Source of the DNA: Sphagnum compactum
Taxonomy: Eukaryota > Bryophyta > Sphagnopsida > Sphagnales
Assembly (NCBI GenBank): GCA_965153455.1
Contig: OZ234503.1
Coordinates: 14,327,118-14,391,117, forward strand
Length of the DNA stretch: 64,000 nucleotides
Direction: 5' to 3'
The position numbers and the translations under genes are program-made. The stretch's first letter is position 1. Every line of letters starts with the position of its first letter. Positions 12,401 to 23,641 of this stretch are shown piece after piece. The notes under the pieces were generated by a model, which had not been told where the DNA came from, ran no database searches, and saw only the letters and a program-made list of their open reading frames with translations.

Positions 12401-13336
12401 CTTGTCTTCAGCTATCAATCCTTGGCATAATTTTTCTGTATTTAGAACTTGTGAGAAATCTGTTCTCTTCCACTCTGCAGTAAGATTTCTTCCCATCATA
12501 CCAAACACAGACATTTATGTACATCATCGCCCAGAGAGTCCTAACACTGCTCGGTTGGTTTCAGGCAATGATGACAGTAAAGAGGTGGCTACGAGGCCCA
12601 GGTGTGTCTCAAATTGGCAAGCCTGCTGTGCACTGTGCTAAAGTAGACCTTAAGGGCAAGCCTTATGAGTATGTATTCTATAACCCATTTCCGACATGTT
12701 TGGTCTCTTTTTTGAAATTTCTATCAGTTAACAACCAATACATGAGCTATCATAGATATGGAGCCATAGTGTACTTTGGGAAGTTATTGTGTGATATTTC
12801 TGTCTATTCAAAGCTACCATGTACTTAATAGAGCATCTTATATCTAGTCATGGGTCAGAATATGCTCTCCAATCCATGTGCTTTGTCTGTGATAACAGAT
12901 TGTTAACTCAGAATGCAAGCACCTGGCTGATGGAGGATTTATACAGAAATCCAGGTCCAATTCAGTTTGAAGGTCCTGGCTCCAATTTGATCACATTGAC
13001 TTTATCAGCAGAAGAAAATGATTACATTGGCAAGATTCAGGCATTGTGTGCATATCTGGAGAAGGTAAATTGGTGCATTCTTTGCTTGTTTCTGATTTTA
13101 GGATGATGCCCATTTTTACACAGGTAGCATCTGGTGGTGGAACAAACTGGCAAATGTGGTGACCACAACTGAATGAATGATTTTGACCTGGTGGGTGCCT
13201 GTTGCAGGTGAAGCAGATTGTGAAGCCTGGCTGTTCACGAGAAGTACTCAATGCTGCTCTTATTTCCATGGCCTCAGTCACTGATATCCTGTCAATCATG
13301 TCTGCTCCTGCTTATCGAGGTCTAGCACCTTTCTGA
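6415..13336 (+). CDS. PFPA: pyrophosphate--fructose 6-phosphate 1-phosphotransferase, alpha-type subunit (PFP-alpha), 19 exons, 610 aa
   Basis: It encodes the cytosolic PPi-dependent phosphofructokinase subunit that interconverts fructose 6-phosphate and fructose 1,6-bisphosphate. In plants the alpha subunit is mainly regulatory beside a catalytic beta subunit. Exons: 6415-6501, 7035-7189, 7630-7742, 8054-8128, 8475-8588, 8943-9010, 9206-9289, 9588-9641, 9908-9988, 10093-10186, 10483-10556, 10810-10920, 11063-11107, 11300-11356, 12033-12137, 12274-12390, 12565-12668, 12899-13064, 13208-13336. All junctions keep frame (1833 nt). Visible motifs are [14 protein letters not shown] (res. 83-96), GGCGTNTD (181-188, where the beta subunit has GGDDSNTN), [10 protein letters not shown] (211-220), IRLMGR (255-260), [24 protein letters not shown] and [13 protein letters not shown]. 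Length matches flowering-plant alpha subunits (about 615 aa). Intron 5 is GC-AG; the others are GT-AG. Residue 213 is Asp, where I recall Asn in flowering-plant alpha subunits. The protein ends ...YRGLAPF. Confidence 0.95.
8589..8942 (+). other. GC-AG intron (PFP intron 5)
   Basis: The donor reads gtcggag|gcaagt, which fits the strong AG|GCAAGT context of functional GC donors, and the acceptor is tggacag|gctg. Using it joins GG to CGTNTD in frame. No GT donor nearby keeps the conserved GG. Confidence 0.88.
10374..10396. repeat. short interstitial telomere-like CCCTAAA run
   Basis: cctaaaccctaaaccctaga lies in PFP intron 10. It contains three near-perfect plant telomere units or telo-box motifs. 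Confidence 0.8.
11540..11843. mobile_element. MITE-like element in PFP intron 14
   Basis: It starts agagcagctccacccgtgct and ends with the imperfect reverse complement (agtgcactgctggtgttgct). The roughly 20-bp inverted ends and 304-bp length fit a nonautonomous PIF/Harbinger- or hAT-like element. The same terminus (agagcagctccaccca) bounds the larger element at 28835-30301. No clean target-site duplication is seen, so the exact ends may be off by a base or two. Confidence 0.65.
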
Positions 13337-13382
13337 TTTTTAACTTAGAAAACAGTTGTGAAAGTTTTATGTGAGGTTCAAC

Positions 13383-13591
13383 AATAAAGAGTAAAGTTTG
13401 TGTGGACAAAAATCCAGAGAGTTTCAAAGAAGTTGCTAACACATGATGGCTCAAATTTTTTTTTTCAACATCATTTGGTGCAAAAGTTGATGTACACATT
13501 GCTTTTCATTGTGATAATCACCAGCTTGATGATCTGTTGCTTTCTGAGCACGTGTTTTGAATTTCATGACATTGTAACATGAAGCAATAAA
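13383..13591 (+). terminator. PFP 3' UTR with two AATAAA-type poly(A) signals
   Basis: aataaa occurs at 13383-13388, 47 nt after the stop, and at 13586-13591 followed by tgtaac. The second, with its T-rich downstream tract, is the likelier main site. This is inferred from motif alone. Confidence 0.5.
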
Positions 13592-13599
13592 TGTAACCT

Positions 13600-16500
13600 T
13601 TGATTTTCAGATTCCCTCTTCTCATTCAACTTATACTAGTATCTACCCAGTGTTGGGCAGTTTTTGTTATGACCTTCAGTTTCTGGTTATTGAAAAATTC
13701 CAAATCAGAGAACCTCCGGTTCTTGCTTTTTCTTTTAAAAATTCAGAATAATAGAACTGCCAGTTCAGGTTTTTGAAATTTTCAAAGAAATGATGGGTTT
13801 TCTCAAAGAACTGGTGGTTTAGCTTAGGTTCTTTGATTGTCTTTAGACCCATGGTTTCGGGTCAAAGCTGGTTCCTTGATTTGTTTTAGAACCATTGGTC
13901 AGGGTTCCATATACCTGACCCTTACTAGCAAGTTCTTCTTTGAAAAAGAGAGAACCACTAGTATCTACTGTATATTTCCCATTGCTTCCAAAATGTCACA
14001 AATGCGACAGAAACTCAGGATGCAGGGTTTTTGTATATTAACAGGTTGTCCAAAGTTTTGGGCAGATTAATATATACTTATCTACACCCACCCATAAGGA
14101 GCTGATGACACTGCTCTTCATGAAGAAGGCAATGGTCTGAGAATATGGTGTAGTCTTCATTTGGTCCCATATTCTGAGAAAGGTTCACTATGTGTTACTC
14201 TAAACTGAGAGTTCAGTCTCTTTGGGAACTTTTGTAGAACATTCCCTATTTTAACTGTTGCTGGTTTGAACTTGCCATAAGGAACAGAGCCATAACATGA
14301 TGAGCAGCTTGTCAACAACAGCTTGTGAGATTGCTTATAAATCTTCTTCCAAGTTTAACTAAGAGATTTGTGGAGATTAGCATATCAGCTAATCTGTCCT
14401 CTTATATGTTTAACTATCTATATTTATCAAATAGTGACATGGGGCTCAATTTTAAGCATGGTGACCCAATTGAGTTCAAATCCTCTTTATGGCCTCATGT
14501 CAAGTTGTTCTATTTGCACATGGATTCATTTGCTTAGCTTCAGGACTTGGTGCTCAACATGCTTATCAAGTGACACAGCTCATCTCTTGTTGCTCTTTTG
14601 ATTGTTAATTTTGTTTGTCTTTCACTCTTTTTCACAAAGGTAACCGGCAAGAGGTCCCTAGTTATCAAAAATAACAATAAGTTGGCAATAAGTTTGTGAC
14701 TAGAAGCAAACCAAATTTTGGTTGCTTGTATAAAACTTTAGATTGTGACCCATGATGCCCACCTTCAAATAGTTAGTTGTCACAAAAATTTGAACATGAT
14801 TGGCAAACATGGAGTTTGCAAGCAAAGTTTCTAAATCAATCCTTGTCTCATATAGTCTTTTGCATCATCTTGGCATGTTTTAAGTTTTGCTTGTTAAGTT
14901 TGGTTTCAAATATATAATGGCATTAACACTCAACATTGGAATTCAAAGCAAAACAGAAGGAATTTGTAGAATTCTAGATTATTCACAAAATCAGTACATG
15001 AATGATGATATATCATGTATAGGTAGTAGAAAGTAGCAACAAACATTGGAATTCAAACCAAAATAGATTTAGACATATTTTCTAATGACAATGATAATTG
15101 GAGTTGGTATGGTGAGGCAAGTATAAGGTCCATTTTGCATTGTAATTCATTTGATAGTTTTGCATTTCATGTTAGGTAATCATGGTGTGTCGGCCAATCT
15201 ATGCTTTTCGTATCTTGCATTTTCAATGAGTTATTTTAGAAACATTTTTGATATCTTTGACCATGATGTTAAGTCGTGTGATCAAAAATTTTAGTTCTCA
15301 TGATATTTTGTTCAAATGCACATTACCTCCGCCTCCAATTGTGTAGCCCAAAATGAACCCAAAATGCTTGTTAGTTGCATGTTGTTTAAGTCTAGTTGGG
15401 CCGCCTTGGCAAATGCTTCAACATCTTTTCAATACTACACCTTAATGTCAAGCAAAGTTTGATGGTAGTGTTTGACGTCCTTAATGAAATTTAAGCATTG
15501 TTTTTCCTCCTTAGTTGTCCTTGTTTTTGCTTCCACTAATGCTTCTTGTTTCGAAGTAGCCTCACATTTTAAAACCTCAATCCTTCTTTGCATTGTGCTT
15601 AATACACTCCAACTCCACCTCATTGGGGATAATGCAAGCCACATTGGGGCTACCTTTGGTGATATTGGTTTAAAATAATTAGGAGGATGTGGTAGAGTCA
15701 CTTGTGCTCATTATGGAGGCATAATGGTTGTTTGATTGCATGGAGTGGTCTTTTGACCACATTAAATGGTCCTCCAATCAACTTGAACTATAAGTGCCAC
15801 CTCTACATACACCATTTGTGCCATAGTCAAAGGTTTTTTTTTTTTTGGCAAATATTGGGTTCCATGTAATTGCCATGTGCACTTCTAACATGCATGCCTT
15901 CATTTGTTCATGTTGGCAATATGTAAATTGGGCGACATTATTTTTGCGATGGGTTTCATGTTGTGCCATTAGCCATTTTTTGTCAATGTGGCACCATTGC
16001 ACATACTTGGAACACAATGTGTATGTCCATGGCTATGTTTTGCCATGCATCATTTGTTAACACAATTGAAAGTTCTACATTTGTCATGTTACCTTGTTAA
16101 CAATCCACCTATGTTAATTTAATGGGTGTTGGGATTGTCTAAACCTGTGCGAAATCTCATGTGTTTCAAATCTTCCAAGTCCACCTAAGGTTATTAAGGT
16201 TGAATAATAATGCAATAGGGGTTGCGGTCTTCTAAAGGTTCACCCTTAATAATGATGAAGTCCACCCACACAATTGTTTGTGGCATTGTGAATTTCACGC
16301 TTCCAAAAAGGTCCCAATTTTTTTTTAATGTGTGGCACTGATTGCCTAAGGGGGACACTAGTTTTAAAAAATAAATAAATATATATATATATGTGAGTAA
16401 AAATATAGGGTGTAATATATTGGCTGTTAGGTAAAGATTATAAGTTAATTAATTAGAAAATAGGGTACATTTTATTGAAATAATAATTTAATTATAATAT

Positions 16501-16640
16501 ATGGTATGTAATAATGTGAAATAATGGATTATAATTAATATCGGGTGGCTTTAATGTGTATATATTAGAAAATTAGATAATAATAGGGTGATAAAAAATA
16601 AGTTGGAAAATTATTTAATAACCCCCCTAAAAATGGTCAT
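13600..16640. other. gene-poor intergenic DNA
   Basis: 13.66-13.95 kb carries old repeats built on ggttc/aaccg motifs. 15.1-16.05 kb has minus-strand open pieces (15435-15701 with Lys/Glu-rich, coiled-coil-like composition; 15778-16017 rich in Cys/His/Lys) separated by stops. They look like remains of a mobile-element protein but I cannot name the family. 16.36-16.62 kb is nearly pure A/T. Confidence 0.45.
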
Positions 16641-16949
16641 TTGATGCATGTAGATTCCAAACTTTACATTAAGTGTCCCCCTTGGGACCAATTGTCATAA
16701 ACAAAGATAATTTTCACACTTTGTGACATGTTCCCAAGCTCTTTGATAGACTCAGGATGAGTTTAAAGTAGGAAAATAGCTGAAAGATTAGGAGTTTGGG
16801 GCATGCTCCTTGGCTCTCAGCACTTGAAAGGGTTAGAGGGGCGTGCTGGAGCTCTGGGATGGGAATAGGAAGAGTGACAAGCAATCTATTTACTCACTCG
16901 AATTTGCATCAAACCAACCAACACGTTGGTTAGTGCAATATTGGGACAT

Positions 16950-17620
16950 CTTTTGTGCTAGGACGAGCCACGGGCGACCTCGGACTCACAAGACTCACCA
17001 CGGCCCGGACTCGTGGGAAGCCACCACCTTCCCCCATATAGTATACTCTTAACCTCTCTATGAGGCCTACATCCAAATAGTTTTTTGTCTCGGGACTCCC
17101 GAAGGAGAATCTTGAAACTGCCAAGGTTGGAATTCCCGCAACTTTGCAGGGCTATAACTTCGTGCTTAGACCTTCGATCGGGACGAGGTCTGAAGCAAAG
17201 TTGTAGCTCTCGTTGAGATCTTTCCAATGTTGGGTTGCACGCCACCTACACGCATGGATTCGGGTCGATTCCTGACTTTTCGTGGACGGGAGTCAAATTA
17301 CCAGTTTGACTCTTGGCTTTTCTTTTCGCCATAACTTATGTTGCAGATGTCCAAATGGGTCATGTGAACCCATTTTAGACATCTAAACTTCAATAACTTT
17401 CCAATGATATAAAGAACTTCTCAATGCGAGGTGTTTTGACCTCTGCAATCGCTCTCTAAAGGTTTGGGAATCCATCGGGACTCCAACTCCCAAAATGGGA
17501 GCTCACTCGGGAGTGTGAGTCTTCATTCCCACACTCTCACACTCCTCCTGGCCTGCGCCCTTGTAACCTTTTAGCCTTGGTCGCGAGCCCAAGGCTAGGG
17601 TTGTGACACTTTGGATACGA
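16950..17620. repeat. GC-richer LTR-like repeat segment
   Basis: This block is clearly more GC-rich than its surroundings. Phrases such as gggctataacttcgtgctta and gcaaagttgtagctctcgtt are of a kind I associate with plant LTR-retrotransposon LTRs. The part 17440-17620 has a diverged copy at 41105-41300 (ttgcaagctcaatgctagg against tcgcgagcccaaggctaggg). No polyprotein flanks it, so it may be a solo LTR or fragment. Confidence 0.5.
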
Positions 17621-17699
17621 AAGTACTAACAATAAACCAAATGTGAACTTATAATGGACCCACCCACTGAAACAACACAAGTGTGGGCCCAAACTGGTT

Positions 17700-19180
17700 T
17701 CAATTACCATTAATTGCCCAAAATGGGTGTGAATTTTGGCCTCAACCATGGATGATCATTGAAATTTCACAGTGACCAAGACGATTCAATCACCATTTAA
17801 TGGTTACGACATCAAAGGCACACCAAACTATCCAATGGTGATCGAAAAAAATTTAATTACCTTCTATTGATTAGACCAAACCCAATGGCAACCAAACCTA
17901 TTTTGGTTACCATCCTAAACCTTAAACCCATTCCAAGGTGATCAAAATCAAGTTTGGTTGGCATCAAGCGGCCGGAATCAATTTGCATTGCCGTTGGGCA
18001 ACCGAAATCTCCTTGATTCATTAAACATTTAGGTTGTTTAATGGTGATTGAAATTAATTTTGGTTGCCATTTTTTTGGATATAACGAGTTTAAAAACAAA
18101 ATTTGAAACTTTCTTCTTTGACATGTATGGCTTGGATTGTCTTTTAATAATCGATGAGATACATTTGGAAGAAAGTGTTCATTCTTTGTAACAATTTGGG
18201 CTATCCTTGTGTTTTAGGCATAGTCAACCATGTCAAGTAATCAAGATGAGAACATGAAAGGAGACCGAACCAAATTAAACATTGTACTTGATGAGGATCA
18301 TAATTAAGATGACAACATCATCATTACATGGGATTGCAAGGGAGTGGATGTTAGGTATTATCCATGTTGGCATGGATGGAAGGAGAGTATCATGTGGATA
18401 TCATTTAATTACTACAAGACTTGTTCTACAAGGAAATCCCATTGACCTTGTATGTAAGTAACGAACAAGTTGTGGAGAGTGAGCAAATGTTTGTAGCTTG
18501 GGATTATAAAGGTGTGAATGTCATATTATCTACCATGTGCATTTGGAGGATATGTTTTGGATGTTGTCAATATGTTGGAAAATTATTTATACAAGGACAT
18601 CCTTAGGGAACTTCATGTTTATGACACATAAATATGAAGGATGTCCATAATAGAAGTGCATAGTTTTTTAAATAAAGAATATTGGTGTTCCCCACAAGTT
18701 GATTTTAAAAGTTGTACACCTTATGTATGAATTTTTTTTCAAATGTTTCTTGTTTGAACATTTGGAGAATATTGTGGGTGATTTTCACATATTTAGCCAT
18801 TTTCCAAATTTTGAGAAATAAATTCCCACCCTCTCGCCATTCCCTTTCAAAAAGAGGGAAAAAGAAGAAGGGGAAAAAAAAAGGTTTACATGGCAATCAA
18901 AACTAAATATCTCAATTTAGTTGCCATTGGACAACGTGGTGACATTTGGTCACCATTGGATGGTTGCGGTGTCATTTCAATCCTCGCACTTTTCCATTGT
19001 TAAATCACCATCAAATGGCTATGATAGTTTTGGTTGCCATTAGATGCCCTTGACAATTTTTGGTCACCAATTGTCTAGATGTGGCAAGTGTCGAATGTGC
19101 ATGTGATTGTCCGATGCAACCAAAACTTGTCATGATTGTCTATTGGTGACCAAATCAATACTATCTCATTGAAATTATAT
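17700..19180. repeat. cluster of short degenerate repeats (ggttgccatt/aatggtgat)
   Basis: Many variants of tttggttgccatt, caccatttaatgg and gcaaccaaa occur on both strands, so the region can fold on itself. The clusters at 17.70-18.07 kb and 18.89-19.17 kb flank a less repetitive centre, which may be one degenerate element. Its ends are not resolved. Confidence 0.45.
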
Positions 19181-19399
19181 GAGGTTACAAAATATTGTTT
19201 CATTTTTATGTTGCTTCCTTTCCCCTTTGGATTTTGTGTCTTTGGTTGTACATTTACAATCATTGTGTAGAACATCAAATGACCTCAACAAGCTAAAACC
19301 TTGGATATGTGGGGGGTTTTGTTGGGTTTTTTGCAAAAAATTGGAAAACCTTAAACCTTGACCTTTTGAGACTTTAGTTGCTCTTAACAATTAGTGTTT

Positions 19400-20520
19400 G
19401 GAAGGTTTTTAATTTTGAGCATTTGATATTAAAATGATGTTGTCAACCAACCTTCAAGGGGACAATTTGACCTTAAATCGCTAAACTTTTTATCTCAAAC
19501 ATTCGGTGATTTGCATGGAAGGCCTTCTAATGTGCCATCACATACCATGTAGAATTCAAAGGGCATTAGAAATATCCAAGGGTGAGAGAAGTTCATTGAC
19601 CCATTTTTCAAAGCAACAAAGGCTTGCAATAGATGACCTTAAATGGATTGTCACACAATGATTCCAAGAATTTGTTTGGGAATTTTCCAAAGAACATATG
19701 ATGGTTTATTTCAACTTTGCTTTTGTAAATAAGCAAACATATGACCTACATAAGTACAAAAAAGTCATAAAATCAAAGTTTTTAGTGGAATTTTTTTTCC
19801 TTGTAGTACATGGAGCCACATAATTCTCTAGGGTTTTTGGAATGGCTTCAATGTAAGGTTTTAAATGTGACATCAAAATTCAATGTAATGGTTTGAAATA
19901 TTTTATTCAACAAAGGACAAGGTAAATTGGACTATGGAAGTGGTGGAATTGTGGGATAAGGTGGCATGGTGGGCCAAATTTAACAAGAATTTTTTGAAAA
20001 AGAAAACACTATTAACACCATGGATGAAAGAAGGGGCTTGAATTTTTTTTTCCCAAATAGGAAATTAAAGCATCCTATGGATTTCAAGCATTTGACAAAT
20101 TTGCTCCTTTTGTTAGGTCAAGATAATTAAGGTGGTTATGATGTGGTGCATAATGTGTAGATTGTGGTGAAATAGATGCATGCAAAAGGTGATTCCATTT
20201 TTGTATGTTTTTGCTAAGGAGGAGGATGCCATGATTGCTAGGAAAATGCATTGATGGGTGGCCCTACAACTATTTTTTGTTCATGGTGAATTTAAAATTG
20301 TGAATTTTTTTTAGTGTATGGTGAAATGACATTAGACAACTCTAAACTTTAAAGCATATTTGGTGGGCAAGCTTGCAAATGTCATATAGGATGAAGATTG
20401 GGATGCATAATATTTTTTGGACAATTCAACCAAGATGTCATTTGGTAAGGTGATTCATGATATGTACAAGGTGAATTTAGAGGCATGAAGACCCATTCAA
20501 CATGCCATGTGCACATTGAT
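19400..20520 (+). other. possible decayed element-encoded protein
   Basis: Plus-strand pieces between stops at about 19.92-20.06, 20.17-20.25 and 20.36-20.49 kb have protein-like composition (Trp- and Lys-rich, for example WTMEVVELWDKVAWWAK). They are broken by many stops and do not match a family I can name. Called only as a probable relic. Confidence 0.25.
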
Positions 20521-23510
20521 GGGGCCTCCATATATTTTTGGCTATTCTAAGTTAATCCACTTTAGGCTATTTTAGTCTATTCCACCTTAGGATATTTTTG
20601 ATTATTTTAGGTTATTTTAACCTAGGTTGTTCTATTTTGGTTATAACACAAAATTAAAAAAATAAAAAATAAAATGCACAAACTATAATGTGTAAAAACC
20701 TTATTTGTAAATAACTATTACATTGAGGTGGTGTTTCATTCTAAAGAAATTAGAAAAGAAATCTAGACCACTAAATCCAACAATCCCATTTGTTTGGGAA
20801 AAATATATTCACACTTAAACATAACCCTACTATATTGAGAATTGAAATGGTGGTTCCTTTCTACCTTTTCCATCAGTCCTCTAAAATTTCACAAACCTAT
20901 CAAAAATTAATATACATTTAATTACTTTTTCACTCAAGATAACCAAGAAACAAATTAATATCACTAATTTTAATAATTTCATTAGCCCTAACATATTTTC
21001 AAGTTACACTTAAAACACATATTATTGTACATTTGCCACTATAACTTGAGTTGCAATTCAAGCCGAATAAGACACCATGCAATGTCCAATTAGTTATGAA
21101 TCACATTACTAGTTGCAAAAACAACTAAGTTTTCATTATTATTGTATGCCACTAGTTGTTAAATGATATGATTACATTTTTCATTTTTATTTTCTGGCAA
21201 ACTATCAATAGTGACAAGTCATAATTGCATATACAACTTAAAACCAAGTTTTATAATCACATATGCAATTTTAAATTGTTTTTACATGGTGCCCTTGAAG
21301 ATAATTGCATTGATAATCACAAGAATAATGATTTGGACACAAGTTCCAAATACATGGGTTGGTATAGACCTGATTCCTTTTAGTGTCCACTATTTGTTCA
21401 TTTAATTTTTTTAGTATTCTTGATGGGTAGTAACTTGCTCGTTAAGACATTCATTTTTGCCTTTTACTAACTCCATGCACACCTTATGAATGTGTTGAAT
21501 TTATACTTCAGTTTTTAATCGAAGGTTTGGGCAAAAACCTCATCTAACTCCTGTAACCAAAGCACCTCCTTTGTACAAGCGATCAAAATTTATAGCAAAG
21601 TTAGAAGTAGTAGCGTGCCATTTAGTAAAGGAATACTAGGACTTGTGTTTCTAGGGTAGGGACTTTGCATTTGGGCTTTCTTGTATTTCAGGTTGTCATT
21701 GTTTTTTTAAAAAAGAACTTTTCGATTGCGGAGTTGCAAAAACCAATTTGCCACAGGTTCCTTTTTAGTAAACCCCTAAGGATGAAAAATGATTAGTCTA
21801 TGTGGTGATCCTAATTTTGTATCTCGGGTATGCAAAACATTCAGTTCCTTGCTTTTGTCTTGGAATGTGAAATTTTTCTTACACATTTTCTTCAATAACT
21901 AACAGCCCCTTCAAATATTCTTTTCTGATTGCTAAAAGCTAGGGATAATTTTTATTTAAATATTTGATTTTGGTCTTATTGCTTCCTTCAAAACTTGATC
22001 CTTGGTTCGGTTGTCCAAATGGGTGGACATTAACTGGGAATTAATGTCAAAGCAACATTTTCAGCACCTATGTAAGACCAAATTCAACACTCTTATATTG
22101 CCCATTGTGGATTTTCTCACAATGCCGAATAGGTTTTGCAACACAAGGATGGCCTAGTTAACTAAATTTCTTTTCAGTGTGGTAGATGTAGTACATCAAA
22201 GCCTGGTGCAATAAGTTGTTAGAGAACCTACATTACTGTGACAATTCTTACCGGGGTTGATTTGGGAAAAACTGCAACTTGGAAGTCTTTCCTTCTCATT
22301 GTAAGATTCTTCAGTTGCAATTTCAGTGCAGTCAAGTAAGCCATTGTTCCTTTCAGCTCCTGTTGCAAGTCTTTATGCCCAACTTTGATAATTGAGCACA
22401 TGCGTGATTTTTCAAGTGAGAAAGCAGTGAAAACTTTGAGAAACAAGAAGGAAATAATGATGAAATCACTTTTATTTTTAAGTCGTCATTCTAGAACAGT
22501 TTTGGCAAAAGATGTGACAACCCCTGTTTGTTTGTTGTTGAAACACTGTGTTCCTTTGGTGCCCAATCATCCTTTGGAAAGAAATGAAAGTAACTTCTGG
22601 TCTACTGTGTGTAAATTTTTCACCCTTAACAAAACCTTAAAATAGCCTACGAAACATTAAAATTTGAACTCAAAAGACCTTTCTTTAGTCTTAGAATGAC
22701 ACATTTGTAATGATTAGAAGCAACCAAACTTGTGAGGAGTTGTTACCAGCATTTGGCCATGTGTCAACTTTTAAACATACCAGCCTGGTCATGGTATTGA
22801 GCACCTTTACAAATTCTTATGCGGCCTGATCGTGATATTGGCTCCTTCAAAAATAATTCACATTAGCCTATTCCTCATGTTAGGTGAAAAATTGATTGCA
22901 CACAAAAAAAAAATGTGACATGTGTGACATAAACTTTGTGGTTTCATCCATTACAATTCACAATATGTGATGTTTATTGTGGGATATATTGCATTAAAAT
23001 GACAATTTGACAAACCTTAATATGGCAATCATTAAGATTCATCACTTTTGCTATGTCACAGAATTGAAAAGTCAAAAAACACTGGTACTAAACTGATTTC
23101 CAGTCCCACTACATCACAAAATTGGAAAAAAAGAGAAAAGAAAGCATAGGTACAAGGTAATCAGAGTTTTTTTCTTTTTTTCAATGTTGTGATATTGAAC
23201 ATTTGGCAAAGTTTCCCAAAAGTTAGCGAAACTAGTCCAATTTACATTAGAAAAACACTTGTCCAAACTTTTCCCAAAATTTTCTGGGAAAAACAACAGA
23301 AGTTTCTGGAAAAAAACACACTAATACTAAACTGTAGTAGGGGTTTTTTTGTTTTGGCAAGTTTTCAAAACTGTGCAGCCAAAAAAAATTCCACTGCAAC
23401 TCATACAAAGGATTTTTGTGAAAAGAATGCAGGAACATTGCCAGATTTTGAGGATTTTTTTGGAAATCGCCAAAGAAAAGAAGCTGGATACGTGAATTTT
23501 CTATTTTCCT
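20520..23510. other. AT-rich intergenic DNA, no gene seen
   Basis: 20.52-20.64 kb holds a degenerate ggctattttagg-like minisatellite. The rest is AT-rich DNA with short frames only. 23.19-23.48 kb has repeated gttttc/tttctgggaaaa motifs. Confidence 0.5.
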
Positions 23511-23515
23511 CTCTG

Positions 23516-23577
23516 ACTTGTAGCCAGATTTGGCTAATTCCTCTTGTGGATGAGCACAGGTGTGTGGCTACATGACA
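23516..23577. repeat. dispersed repeat end (partner near 63890-63980)
   Basis: tagccagatttggctaa, followed by ggatga and then gttggctaca-like sequence, is shared with the right edge of the window at 63892-63975. Confidence 0.55.
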
Positions 23578-23641
23578 AACCATGCTGGCACTAAAAGCTT
23601 TAGATTAGGGCTGTAAAATAGACAATGGGAATTTTCAGTTG

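Noticed and set aside
16950-17620. full LTR retrotransposon
   Set aside because: The segment looks LTR-like but no second LTR at a fitting distance, primer-binding site or gag-pol frames were found.
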